DNA from: Cyclaneusma minus
Lineage: Eukaryota > Ascomycota > Leotiomycetes > Marthamycetales > Marthamycetaceae
DNA length: 64,000 bases
Assembly: GCA_037179335.1 (NCBI GenBank)
Contig: JAKZHN010000020.1
Span: 248,001 to 312,000, forward strand
Direction of reading: 5' to 3'
Under the pieces are notes generated by a model. It was given only the letters and a program-made list of their open reading frames with translations, made no database searches and was not told where the DNA came from. Below, one piece after another: positions 45,909 through 57,332 of this stretch. A program made the position numbers and the translations under genes. The stretch's first letter is position 1, and the number at the start of each line of letters is the position of its first letter.

Positions 45909-46688
45909 TGGTCATGCAAGTCGACGAGGCGTCCAGTAAGGTAGGCATCTTTACTCCGCCTCGTGCAGCACAGCCTGCCAGCAACCTCGGGAAATGCCTT
46001 GTGCCTTCAGACATTCTCTTCTTAATCTTCTTGAATCTATCTTTCTCTTTTGCTTCTCCTTTGTTTCTCTGAAATTTTTCGTCGCTGTCGAGATGTCTAC
46101 TTTTGGATATCAGAGGTTGCTTGTTACTAGGGACCTGGGCACCTGCCTCGGGCCCTCGGCGTCGATGGAAATGGGAAGGCAGCCGACTTGAGAATGATGA
46201 ATTAGGTAAATATTTTGGTTCGCTGGGCACTGCTCTACCCCCCGTTATGCAAGTTGAGGTGTCCAGTAGGCGTCCAGACTCCGCCTCATGCAGCACAGCC
46301 TGCCAGCAATCTTAGGAAATGCCTTGCGCTTTCAGACATTCTCTTCTTGATTTTCTTGATCCATTTTTCTCTTTAGTTTCTTCTTTGTTCTTTTTGAAAT
46401 TTGTCGTCGCTGTCGAGATGCATATTTTTGAATATCAGAGATTGCTTGTTAAGGACCTGGGCACCGGCCTCGGCGTCGATGGAAGTGGGAAAGCAGCCGA
46501 CTTGAGAATTAGTTATTTAGGTGAACATTTCTCTGAAATTTGTCGTCGCTGTCGAGATGCCTACTTTTGGATATTAGAGGTTATTGGTTAAGGTCTTGGG
46601 CACCGGCCTGGGCGTTGATGGAAGTGGGAAAGCAGCCGACTTGAGAATTAGGTGAACATCTTGGTTCGCTGGGCACTGCTCTGCCCCC
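45909..46688 (+). repeat. tandem copies of a gene 5' end (leader plus start codon)
   Basis: Copy A 45909-46243, copy B 46244 to about 46530 and partial copy C about 46530-46688. They are followed by copy D, which leads into the intact gene starting at 46856. Each carries CAGCACAGCCTGCCAGC- and GTCGAGATG-like strings with an ATG at 46094, 46418, 46557 and 46856. Frames after the first three ATGs are short (A encodes MSTFGYQRLLV then stops about 30 codons on). The B/C junction is internal to the unit. Confidence 0.75.
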
Positions 46689-46855
46689 GTTATGCAAGTC
46701 GACGAGGCGTCCATTAGGCGTCTCGACTCCGCCGCACAGCCTGCCAGCTAGCAACCTCGAGAAGCGCCTTCTGCCTCCAGCACTTCTCTCCTCGACCTTC
46801 TCTGTTCATCCCTTCCTCTCTCGCTGTCACTCGTACTATCTCTCGCAGCGTCGAG

Positions 46856-48627
46856 ATGTCCTTCACTTTCGGAAGTTTTGGCGACATCGTGACAGTTTGC
46901 TCTCTAGTGATCAAGGTAGTCACCGCCCTCGATAGTACTCGTGGCTCCTCGGCCTCATACCAGTCAATCATCCGCCAGCTATGGGGTCTTCACCGTGCAT
47001 TGCTGGAGGTGCACCAACTGTGTGAGTCATGCGAGGACTGCGTCGAACTGAATGCTTTGCGCGCTGCCGTCCCCCGGGCGGTGAAGGACTGCGAACTGAG
47101 CATGAACGAGTTTCTCGGGAAGATTGAGAAGTACCAAAGGTCACTCAGGGAAGGTGGCAGTGGAAGTTTGTGGAGAGACGCGACGAGAAAGGTCGGCTGG
47201 CAGGTTCTGAAAGAGAATGAATTGGAAAAATTCAGGGAGGAATTGGCGGTACATTGCCATTCTATTACCTTGCTACTCATCACGACGCAATTGTAAGTGC
47301 TGTTCGATTATTGATATAATTGAAGCAGTGACTGACGGTGCTTGGCCAGGCGTACCACAAGGCTCAGCGAGAAGAAGCTCAATGATAGACTCGACGAAGA
47401 CCGAACTCGAAATTCGACCACGACATCGAGGCACGACACTTCCATCGCAGATCTTCGAGGCCTCTCAGATGAACAAAATAGGCGGATCATCAAAGTAGCC
47501 GAGACTTTGGAAACAATCCGCGGAGACTTTCAACCAGGATGGGTCAGAGAATGCGACATCGAGCTCAAGGCCATAGTTTCCAGAACATGTGCGATGGCTG
47601 CTGCCATCAAAGAATTAGTGGTGTCAATACAGGGTAGTCTCCTGCGCCAGTCGGAGAGAACATTGATCCAGGAACCGCTTGTCCTTGAAGATGCAATCGG
47701 AAGAATCTTGGCAATTCCTTTGCAATTCGTTGTCTCGTGGGAGGTCTTTGATTTTGCCCTTGCACATCTTTTCAGGGGCCATCAGGGAGAAACGAAAGTG
47801 CAGAGGAAGGCATGGGTTCTGCAAAATCTTGCAACTCATAAGGATATCGATCGGACGAAACCATGGGCGACCTGCTTCCTGCCGGGTCAGAGAATCGGGA
47901 TGGACCTGATATTCAGGAGACAGGACAAGGGGACCGAAAACACATCTTGTCCAAATTGCAAGATGCCATCCCCTGAGGCTAACGACCATAGTGTGCAGTG
48001 GTATGTTGATATGCAAATGGATATTTCCGAAAGCTCTTACTGACTTTTAGCAGTGGCAATTGTGGACTCCACTATCAGCGAGTAGTGGAAATTGAGATGG
48101 ACGACCTAGAAGTTTCGGGCGATGAAGATGAATCCGATAGGATCAGTTCGCGTTCGAAAAAACGAAGCTTACCAGATATGAGAGAACCCGATGGAGATGA
48201 CATTTCTTCATTCAAACGCATTCGACTGATCTCAGAGGTGCCCTACGAGATGAATATGGAGAATTTTCCACGCAGCGAATATGCAAAATGCGCACAACTC
48301 TTGCATAACTGTATAACACAGCCATCAACCACCACATGCACCGTCATCGGACCCACCACCACCTACCTATCCAAGCCAGCCAGCTACCCAGCCAGCCAGC
48401 TACCCAGCCAGCCAGCTATCCAAGCCAGCTATTTAGCCAGCTATTTAAGCCAGCTAGCCATTCAAGCAAAAGATCGACCTTCGGGCGACGAAGCACGCGA
48501 GGATCGCGCGCGGAGGAGGGTGGGTTCGGTTAGCAATAAGGCAGCCCGATTGGAAGCTGCGTGCCTGCCCCTAGCAGGCCCGAGTATGGAGAATTTTCCA
48601 CGCAGCGAACATACGGCGGTCCATTAG
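46856..48627 (+). CDS. fungal ubiquitin-like-domain protein with STAND-type N-terminal helical domain
   Basis: Three exons, 46856-47292, 47350-48000 and 48051-48627, 554 aa. The N-terminus MSFTFGSFGDIVTVCSLVIK with a helical region to about residue 145 resembles the N-terminal domain found in fungal NLR/STAND-like proteins. A charged linker follows. Residues about 251-335 form the ubiquitin-like domain seen in many Pezizomycotina proteins (EDAIGRILAIPLQFVVSWEV; PWATCFLPGQRIGMDLIF). A Cys-containing tail (CPNC...CSGNC) comes next. The C-terminus contains a 110-residue insertion bounded by identical MENFPRSE strings (residues about 432 and 542). Function unknown; links to incompatibility or immunity are inference from the N-terminal family only. 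An alternative acceptor three bases downstream (48053) removes one Ser. Confidence 0.75.
48255..48609 (+). repeat. 25-bp direct repeats bounding a 330-bp in-frame insertion
   Basis: Identical 25-bp sequences at 48255-48279 and 48585-48609 (TATGGAGAATTTTCCACGCA then GCGAA), offset exactly 330 bp. The intervening DNA includes a CCAGCCAGCTA-type simple repeat at 48371-48460. The reading frame passes through unbroken. Confidence 0.85.
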
Positions 48628-48880
48628 CGAGTTTGTTCAGAAATCGAAATCGCGAAAACCGAAAATGCGTGTCCAAAGTTTCAAGTGTTGTCATTTGCTT
48701 GTACCCTGCGTCCTCGTCCAAAAGCCCAAACAAATGAAATCTTACATACAACTCATAACAAAACCGGAGGCGCTTAAGCAACCATTTAATACATACTCGA
48801 TAATTCGGTCCTAATCATCGCGAATCCGAGGCAACATAAAGACTGTAAAAATCCCAGAGATGCCCAAACAGCTAACTTGA

Positions 48881-50574
48881 TCACTGCGTCTTCTTCTCCT
48901 GCTTGACCGGATGTCTGACCCCCCATCCCGGCCAACTACCCCTCAAAGACCACAAGACCCACACAAACCCCAACAACACCACCGCCGCCGTCCCCAACTC
49001 GACCCATGCCGCACTCGCACTGCCCATGTCCAGCACAGGCACATCCACCTCGCAAAACAGCCTTCCCCCAACATTCTCCACCAAACCGCCCAAAGCAGAA
49101 TCTTTCTCGTTTGCCGCCAGAGGCGATGGTGACTTGCTTCCGGGCGCAGGAACCGGCGAGAGATGATAGAACATGGTTTTCGGTCCAAAAAGACCATCGT
49201 ATCCAAGGTTGATACGATCAAATGGGTTAACAGGAAATTTGGAGCCCTCGTCAGCGACGCAGGCCCAGAAGACGGCTGGGTACGGAACTTCTGCCTTGGC
49301 CATCCCTTTGTCGTTTGGATGAAGGTAGCGCAGATGTAAGGGAATTGTGGCTGTGAAGTTGGCAGTGGATTCGGGCGAGGTCGGACGGGCGAGAGATAAC
49401 AGAAGCGTGGATCCCCATGATGGTACGGCGTAGATGGGCGCTTCGAGGTCGACACCTGGAGTAACGTGGTGTATTTCGGACAGATTGTGAGACGCGAGGA
49501 AGAGTTTGCCGTCTAGTTGATACTTGTCTGCGAAGACAGCTTTGGGAAGCGTAAGATGTGCGTGCAAAGAACAAGACTGGCCGTCCAGCGGCGGCTTTGC
49601 ATCCGCAATGTTCACCTGTAACTTGGGATGCAAACCAGTCGGTAAAAGGAACTCGGAACTGAATGTCGATTCGCTCTTGTGGTGTCTCGACGGGAATGAG
49701 AATAGAGTCGCGCTGGGCTTAGAGTCTTCTCCAATCACCGTCAGCGCCCCCGCCAGCTGTAGCTCCTCGACCTCGAGCGGGCTCTCGTTCGAGAGTATAC
49801 CCACTTCCATCCGGTCGCTGGGGCTGTTCCAGTGACGCAGATCCAAAGGGGGCCATTTGCGCGGCGGCCATAACGCAGACAGATCCAACGTTCTTGAGAT
49901 TACATTGAAGCTCAGATCCAGTGACCGAGCCGTTAGTAGAGACCGCATTCGATCTTCGGCGAGACATGGTTGCTGTTTATCGCCAGGACAAACTTGGGAG
50001 AGGGCGAAGTCGACAAAAGTCTCGAGACTTGGAAGTGGCGAATAGAATTGAAAGGCGGCGGATGATGAGAAACGTTCGGCTGGGAGAGGCGTGAAAGACT
50101 TCTATACATGCATCAGATTGATGGGCTTCATGGGACTCAATTATCAGGTGTGATATACTTCCAGGGTCTCACAGCTATCCAGGGCACCGAATGTGCTGTT
50201 CAGTGCGGCACATAATAGGTCACTGCATTGTTTTCAGCATCAGAATCATTTCCTAAAGCTGTCTGTCCAACTCACTTTCCACGGTCCGATTTCTTCAGAG
50301 GCGTATAGAACACATGCAGCCCCGGGCTTAGTCGGGATACGAAGGGCTCGACAGTAGGGAAGGCATGTGGACTAATCCAGCGTAGATGGGCTTCATGCGT
50401 CTGCTCCAGCAACGCCTTCAGCTCGGCCGGCAGCTCGCTGAAGCCAAATGTAACTTTATCCTCTCTCGCAGCTTTGATGGGCCCCTTGGAGGTCAACGTG
50501 TTTTCCGAAACCTGCAAATCACCTGGAGCGACAGAGTCCTCAGGATCCTGAATGAAGGTGATTCGTTGACGCAT
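48881..50574 (-). CDS. PBN1: Pbn1/PIG-X, GPI-mannosyltransferase I subunit
   Basis: An ER membrane glycoprotein that stabilises the Gpi14/PIG-M mannosyltransferase adding the first mannose of GPI anchors; in yeast also a protein-folding chaperone (family knowledge). Three exons: 50276-50574, 50159-50222 and 48881-50101, 527 aa. The N-terminus MRQRITFIQDPEDSVAPGDL is characteristic. The 64-nt middle exon (NDLLCAALNSTFGALDSCET) is needed to restore phase. PIG-X-type lumenal beta strands follow (LHAHLTLPKAVFADKYQL; AEVPYPAVFWACVADEG). One C-terminal membrane helix lies near AAVVLLGFVWVLW, with a short KQEKK cytosolic tail. Divergent from the HAD gene by 185 bp. Confidence 0.92.
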
Positions 50575-50759
50575 ATTGGTGTTTTGTTGTCGTTTGTAGT
50601 TGGATCGGCGATGTCAACATGGATGCACGTTGGCTTAAGCTTTGGATCGGGAAGCTTAAGAAGGTGCCCCACTATCCGCATAAACGATATTCCGACGTTA
50701 CTTCCGCTGTGCCTCAAACGAGATAGGAGCCGACAGCGGCTTCCACACCTTCACAACTC

Positions 50760-52285
50760 ATGTCTGGAACTGTTATGGCTCTCCCACGTTCAAGGCTTGC
50801 ATTAGCTCGCCTGAGAGGCGGAATTTCTCCAATTGATAGATCTCCACTTTCTACCAGTATTTTGTGCTCCAGAAAATATGCTACCTCTCCGATCCCACGA
50901 TGGAGACATTCCCCGAAGCCGGCAAGGGCAAGCTCGGGAGCTCCTCCACTGTCTCAACCACGAGTTTTCAGTACAGCCAAGCAAGCATTCAAGAAGGGCA
51001 TGATCCCAAAATTTGCCTTCGCCTTTGAGTAGGTCTCCATGTCCAAGATTTCCCGAAGCATAGGTCAATGTTATCTAATTCCTAGATAGCATTGATGGTG
51101 TTCTCCTTCGATCGTCGGCTCCGCTTCCCGGAGCTTCGAAAACCTTATCGTACTTGCAAGACCACAACATCCCATTCATTCTCCTTACCAATGGTGGAGG
51201 CAGCCATGAGAGTGCGCGTGTGAAAGAACTCAGCTCTAAGCTTGGTATTCCCCTGACAATTGAGAACTTCGTCCAATCTCACACCCCTTTCCAACGACTT
51301 GTCAATGGCTCAGATAGCGTGGAAGCTCTCAAAGATAAAACTATCTTAGTTACTGGTGGCGATGGTGACAATGTTAGGAAGGTTGCCGAGACGTAAGTCA
51401 TCTCATGTTCATGGCCAAAGATCATCACATTGACAGGGTGCTCGTAGCTATGGTTTCAAGAATGTTGTCATCCCGGGAGATATCCTCAAAGCGCATCCCA
51501 ACATCTGGCCCTTCAATCAAGTATTTACAGACTACTATGACCGCATCGCCAAACCCCTTCCTCGCCCCATCGATCCCTCCGACCTCTCAAAGTGTCTAAA
51601 GATCGACGCAATCTTCGTCTTCAACGACCCACGTGACTGGGCCCTCGACAGTCAGATTATCCTAGATCTGCTCCTTTCGAAGGAAGGATACCTCGGCACC
51701 TACTCTGCCAAAAACGGAGATGCAAACCTGCCCAATCATGGCTGGCTACAAGACAACCAACCGCCCCTTTTCTTCAGCAACCCGGATTTGTTCTGGGCCA
51801 CGAGCTATCACATGTCACGCCTTGGCCAGGGAGGATTCCAAGCTTGCATTGAAGGTATCTGGAATACCGTGACGAGCGGTCAAGTACCGCTTGCGAAAAC
51901 GGTAATCGGAAAGCCGCATCGCTTGACCTATGCTTTTGCGGAGGAAGTTCTGGATGCCCACCGTCAGCAGATTCTATCCAAGGCTTTTGTGCAGCTCAGG
52001 AATGAGGGCGATGAGAAGGACGCTGCCGAGGTCGAGAAGCAGATTGAGGATGAGAAGTTGGAGCGTGTGTATATGGTGGGAGATAATCCAGAAAGTGACA
52101 TTCGGGGTGCGAATGACTTCGAAAGCCCGAAGGGCGTGGATTGGACGAGTGTGCTGGTTAAGACTGGTGTGTATAGGGATGGAGAAACACCGAAGTATAA
52201 GCCTAAGATGGTGGTTGAGAATGTGAAGGAGGCTGTGAGATCGGCTCTGGGGAAGGAGGGCTGGGATGCTAGGGAGCTGGAGTGA
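50760..52285 (+). CDS. mitochondrial HAD-superfamily hydrolase, YKR070W/CECR5 type
   Basis: A HAD-like phosphatase-fold protein of class IIA type related to yeast YKR070W and human HDHD5/CECR5, mitochondrial. Three exons, 50760-51028, 51090-51392 and 51448-52285, 469 aa. An 85-residue Arg/Ser/Pro-rich leader (LPRSRLALARLRGG) suggests matrix import. Motif I is FAFDIDGVLL with D90 and D92. Motif II is ILLTNGGG. The cap region follows. Motif III Lys is in KTVIGKPHRL and motif IV is YMVGDNPESDIRGAND, so the catalytic set is complete. GYGFKNVVIPGDILKAHP is a subfamily string. The substrate is unknown in the family. Confidence 0.92.
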
Positions 52286-52889
52286 AGCAATATCGCGCTG
52301 AAGAGTGGTGTGTTCTGTTAAAAGCGGCTGAGTGGCATCAGGCATGGTTTGGCTGCGTCTGGAGTATTGACGGGGCATCTCTTGTATAAAATTGATTCTC
52401 CGTGGTATGATACCGCTCCTACGAATGGAATCTTGGTGAACTCTTTTTTCCCTGTAGGGTCATACTCATTCTCCTCTCTCTCAAAGCCCGTATCTCCTAT
52501 AACAGAAAGTTGGTTGACACTGTTTAGTGCGTATTGATTTATTCCTGGGTACAAAGAGAGGAGAAGGTCTTTTAGTTTGCTGCTTTCACAAAAAGTTTGG
52601 TTAGGTACATATTTGTTGGTCGAACTCAGGGGGTCTCAGTTTGATCACATGAGCGAATACCTAGGTACGGACTCCGACCATTGATAGCATCAGGGCTAAC
52701 GCGCGACTCATATAACTAACAATCCCAGGGTTCCATGCTCATACAACAAGATCGCTTGCTCGATGCCTTCTTATCGTCCAGCATGAAGTGGTGTGAGCCC
52801 AAGGCTCTCGTATCCTCCCGACAAAATATGCCCAGTTCCCATGAAAAGATCGACCCCAACAAGCCCAGACTGCTTCAACCTTTTTGCAC
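52286..52889. other. convergent intergenic region
   Basis: About 600 bp between two converging genes; nothing else recognised. Confidence 0.5.
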
Positions 52890-54953
52890 TCAGTATTCAG
52901 TCCCAGTATCCACTCCCACTCTGTCCTTGACAACATCATCCTCCACATTCTGGCCCTGAACAAAGGCCTTAGTCAAGGCGACCCTCTCATGCTCCATGTT
53001 CTGAAGGCACGCCTTGATCTCTTCACCATCCATCACCTTCTTCAAATGCTTAGCATCCTTAATCCTCTTGTTCAGCACCTTCTTGCGCGCCATCCGAAAG
53101 AAGCCTTCAAAGGAGCACTTCTCATACTTGTCTCTGCCAATAGTCCTCATCAGATCAGCTCGCATGTTCGACATGTCCAGCAGCTCCTTACACTCCTTCA
53201 TCTTTCCGATGAATTGTGGGGTGAAGCCGTACAGGTCTTCGTAAACCGCATCGTCACGTGCGGCTGGCACGCTCGGGTTGGGTTGGCGGTACAAGTGTGC
53301 GTCAATCAGGGCCATGGCGGTCGTTCCGGCAGCGTCCTTGAGAGCAAGGACCTCCTCATCAGCATCAAGATACTGGCGCTCCAAGAATCCGTGGCGAGAT
53401 CGTAGGCCAATCTCTGCAAACGAAACCAAGGTGCGCTGGGTGCGGGCAGAAAGACCGAGCCTGACGTTCAAGTCGCGAATGAATTGCTTCCTGGCTGGAA
53501 GGTTGTTAAGTACCGAAGCCTGATCCTCCAAAGCTGGCTGTTGCAGATCAAGAGCAGTGGCGAGGGCTCCGGCATACTTCAGCCAGTCGTTCGAGATTAT
53601 TGTCGACTCATGGGCAAGGTAGTTGGAGATAGATCTGGCGAGCTCCATCCAAAGCCGATTCTCGGTATCAAGAGCTTTGCCATTGTGCTCAAGTTCATTC
53701 GCCCAGAACTTGTGCTCTTCGCGGAGGTCGACAGCTTCGGCTCTACTCTTCGCGACAAGGTCTTGCAGGGCAGAGACCTTGCGCTTGTATTCAGCGATCT
53801 CAACTTGATGACGGGCTTCGTCGTTGGTGATTTGTGTGCGTCCAGTGTTAGGGGCCTCGACAGTGAGTTCTTCCATGAGTTGACTCAACTGCTCTGCGGC
53901 ACCCTGTTTGTGCTCTGCGGGCTGGTTTGTGTCACGGTAAATCTGGATTTTCTTGCTGACAGGGGACATAGAGGTCTGCCCATCGGGCGCATTTCCACCA
54001 CTGTAAACCGGGACCTTCTTTCTAAGAGGGGAAGGAGAACCGGTCTGCCCATCAGGCTTATTTCCACCACGGTGAACCTGAACCTTGTTGCTGAGAGGGG
54101 AAGGAGAATCGGTCTGCCCATTGGGCATGTTGTTGTCACAATAAGACTCCTCGATCTGGCCAATGGAAGAAGCGAGGCTATCTGACCTCTCGCGCTCCAT
54201 CTTCAGGCTCTGCTTCAGCTCTCGGCTGGTCTGTCTGGCCCTAGTCGTTGACTGTAATCTGAAATCGCCCAAATGCTTCGCATCCATGAGTTCCATCTCC
54301 GTATCAGCAAGCTCCTTCCGCAGCCTTTCATTCTCCTCCTCCATCTTGGCCATCCTCCTACGGAGCTCTTCCATCTCGTCATTTGAGCCGATTTCGGCGC
54401 TCGTGTGGATCTCCGCGAGCTCTTCAGTTCTGATGCTTAGCTCCTCGTTCTCCGCGAGGGTAGAAACCAGGGTAGCTTTGAGCTCGTTACAGGCGCCTTT
54501 GAGGGTCTTGTGCTGGGAGAGCAGCATGTTGAAGGCGGGCGAGTTCGTTGGACGGTCATTAGGAACACGAGGAGACTGCTCTTTGGGGCCATCATTGCGA
54601 GCCTCAACGATTGAGGTAGGTCGAGCAATGTTGGCCGAAACAGTGCTCGAATTCTGCAGGAAATTTGAAGTTAGTTGTACGTCACTGGAGAGGGGAGCGC
54701 AGTAGAGGAAACGTCTTACGGATCTCTTAACCGTAGAGGACCTAGGTCTGGCAAAAGACGGAGACCTGGTGCTTTTTGTCGGAGAAGACGTGGACCTGGT
54801 GATCTGCGCTGGAGATTTGGCAGGTTCGGTGCTCGTCTTGCGCAGAATATCCGTTCGGAGAGGTCTGGGTGGGTGAATTCGAGATGTTGATGATGCCCGA
54901 GTACTAGACAGCTTGGGCCTGCTTGGCGCTGGGTCTCGGACAACAGGCGGCAT
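52890..54953 (-). CDS. hypothetical coiled-coil protein with internal repeats
   Basis: An open frame of 687 codons. A perfect phase-0 intron (54654-54719, 66 bp; GTAAGA donor, ACTAAC branch, CTGCAG acceptor) probably divides it into exons 54720-54953 and 52890-54653, giving 665 aa. Layout: basic Ser/Pro/Arg-rich N-terminus; coiled coil (MEELRRRMAKMEEENERLRK; ELADTEMELMDAKHLG); three tandem 22-23-residue repeats (PNGQTDSPSPLSNKVQVH, PDGQTGSPSPLRKKVPVY, PDGQTSMSPVSKKIQIYR; about 53927-54135); a helical C-terminal half (YEDLYGFTPQFIGKMKECKE). No family is recognised. A cytoskeletal or septal scaffold would be a guess. Confidence 0.8.
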   Translation of the reverse strand: MPPVVRDPAPSRPKLSSTRASSTSRIHPPRPLRTDILRKTSTEPAKSPAQITRSTSSPTKSTRSPSFARPRSSTVKRSVRRFLYCAPLSSDVQLTSNFLQNSSTVSANIARPTSIVEARNDGPKEQSPRVPNDRPTNSPAFNMLLSQHKTLKGACNELKATLVSTLAENEELSIRTEELAEIHTSAEIGSNDEMEELRRRMAKMEEENERLRKELADTEMELMDAKHLGDFRLQSTTRARQTSRELKQSLKMERERSDSLASSIGQIEESYCDNNMPNGQTDSPSPLSNKVQVHRGGNKPDGQTGSPSPLRKKVPVYSGGNAPDGQTSMSPVSKKIQIYRDTNQPAEHKQGAAEQLSQLMEELTVEAPNTGRTQITNDEARHQVEIAEYKRKVSALQDLVAKSRAEAVDLREEHKFWANELEHNGKALDTENRLWMELARSISNYLAHESTIISNDWLKYAGALATALDLQQPALEDQASVLNNLPARKQFIRDLNVRLGLSARTQRTLVSFAEIGLRSRHGFLERQYLDADEEVLALKDAAGTTAMALIDAHLYRQPNPSVPAARDDAVYEDLYGFTPQFIGKMKECKELLDMSNMRADLMRTIGRDKYEKCSFEGFFRMARKKVLNKRIKDAKHLKKVMDGEEIKACLQNMEHERVALTKAFVQGQNVEDDVVKDRVGVDTGTEY

Positions 54954-57332
54954 TGTTACGGCTCAGTATGGCTTCAAGTCGGAATAAACTGTAATGGTTG
55001 CAACCGGAGGTGGGTGTGTAAAGAGTCGGGCGCGACAACAAGGTGAGTATTTAACCAGGTCGCCCGGCTGTGGATACGATGGGAAACTCAAGAGTCGAGT
55101 GCGGTGATTTTAGTGACGCGCAGTCTGCGGGCGCAGGTTGATTGCCAAGGTCTCGGTTTCAGAGGGATGTGTAATGAGTTTGGACGGACGGATGGTGAAG
55201 AGACCACCCGAGATTTGGTAAAAAATTGGTACGCGGTTTGCGGAGGAGAAGCGCTTAAAGGTGAGACTACCGCGGATGTAAACAAACCGAACTCCTCTGA
55301 TCCGGTATATGGCATGTATCCGGTCTCGCGACAGGGTCTTATTCACGTGACAAACTTGGGATATAACGACAGAAGCACAGGGTGATAAGCGATAAGGGGT
55401 AGTCTCGATGGCAGCAAACTCCTGATCATACTGTGAACAGTCGAAGGGATCTCCATGGCGAGGAACCCGAAATTAGGACAAACTCAAGCATTCATTACTT
55501 GAAAACGACCCTGGGCTTCCAACTAACAGGTGCTCACTGGAGTCTTGTGATCTGTTGCTGAGTGTCTGTCAAAGGAAAAGTCATCCGTCAACCACCCTCC
55601 CCTCCACCCTGGACGCTGACCCACCTCTTTTGCCCGTGTTATCCTGGTAGATGACCACCACTCACCAGCCCAAACTCAGTTCAGTTCATGCTTAAGGGGA
55701 CAGTCTTGGGGTGCTGAAGACAGCAATATGAAACAAGCCTGTCTAGGTACTTTGTCGGCCTTCTCAATCACCTGGACTATATTTCTCGTTGGTGGTTACC
55801 CGAGTTATCCTAAGCAAATTCGAATACTCCCACATGATTGCGAATATATTATATTCCGGAGAATTTCGAATGTTCCCAAAATTTTTGAATAGTCCCAGTG
55901 ATTCGGGACACTCCAGATGATTTCGAATATTCCTAAAGTCTTCGAATATATCCAGTAGCCTGGGATGCTGTCAAGTCATGCCAGCGCTCATTAGCACTTA
56001 GCAGGCCTTGGTATTTGGTATTCACAGATAGCTCGAAAACGTCCGCATTGTCGGAACAGAAAACCCTTTCTCAATGACTTTTTCCGAACTGAACTCCGTC
56101 TGAGGACTCTAGATAGCCAACTGGGTACCAAGTAACACCGGCTCATCACCCAGCAGATTAACTACAAATGATCCAAGTAATTTAGAGAAACCCAAGAAGT
56201 TCGGACAAACTTGACTCCTCGAGTAACTCGAGAAAATCCAAATAACTCAAGGGGATCCGAGGGATTCGGAGAAACTCGAGTTACTCAGGAGAATCTAAAT
56301 AACTCGGGAAAATCCCAGTAATTCAGGATATTCCAAGCAATCGAGAGAAATCCAAATACAGTGGGATGACAAAAGTCTGCGTCCCTTTTCGAAATCAATG
56401 TGCAAGTAGCAGTGGTCAGAAAGGACTTCTGGTTTCAGTTATTTGAGATTTCGGAATTCCCTAATCCTTTGGAATATCCCGAATTATTCAGGACATTCAT
56501 CAGCGTTCAAGATATTCTTGATCTTAAGGGATATTCATACTTAGTAGGGGGGGGGGGGGGGATGTTCCTGATCATTCGGAATATTCCTCAGTAATCATTG
56601 AGGCTATTCCAAATTCTTGGGGATATTCCTAATCCCCGGGATACTCTCAATTATTGGGTGGGGTTTCAGATTTTTTTCGTCTAACTGTAATTATAATAAA
56701 TCCAAATAACCAGGGGTGATTGCACTGATCGAAATAAATGTAGGGGTTTTATGTGGGACGAGTCACCTGACAGCGCGTGGCCCGGAGGGCATCGGCCCGA
56801 CGCAAGGGAGCTTGCAGGAGGGTCGCAAACAAAGGAAATTGAAATCAAAAGAGCTCAATTCCCCTTCCTTCCTCTCTCTTCTCATCTCCATCGATTTTGA
56901 AGCTGTCAGGTGCTCAAAAGTTACCCGCCCGCCTCCCTTGTACATAGTTAGCTAGCTCCTTACGTAGCTAGGCCGATTCAAGCTCAAGAGAGCTCTTCTC
57001 ACTCTTCTCGCTACCAGAGAAGGAAAGAGGAGGCTCCAGGCATGAGAAAGAGCTCTCAAGAGCTTAATTCAAGGCTGTTCCCGCCAAAACGGTGTTCTGT
57101 TCTATCTCTCCTTCGCACGTGACGAGCAGGTTAACATAAAACTAAGCAATTTGGAGAAATTCTACTATTTGGAAATCGGCAGTAATAGTAGGAAACACAT
57201 AATAAAAAACTCAGAAATGCAGAAATTTATCGAATGACGAGATTGGGTAGGCAGGCACGTGGCAGGCAGCGACTACATAACTCCGCACTGACCACCAATA
57301 TCGGGTAGCTCATTCCCACGGTTCTTCTTCTC
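54954..57332. other. 2.4-kb repeat-rich intergenic region
   Basis: No gene supported. From about 55830 to 56700 it is filled with short degenerate repeats. Confidence 0.5.
55830..56700. repeat. degenerate roughly 20-bp repeat field
   Basis: Variants of GGATATTCCNAATNATTCGG / AATAACTCGGGAAAATCC recur every 18-25 bp, e.g. near 55923, 56235, 56290, 56310, 56480, 56580, 56625. A run of 14 G is at about 56546-56560. Both orientations seem present because the unit is near-palindromic. The same unit type reappears at about 60490-60590. Confidence 0.55.

Noticed and set aside
45195..45944. Long frames across the gap reading poly-Gly or poly-Pro
   Set aside because: They consist of homopolymer G/C and N; no coding meaning.
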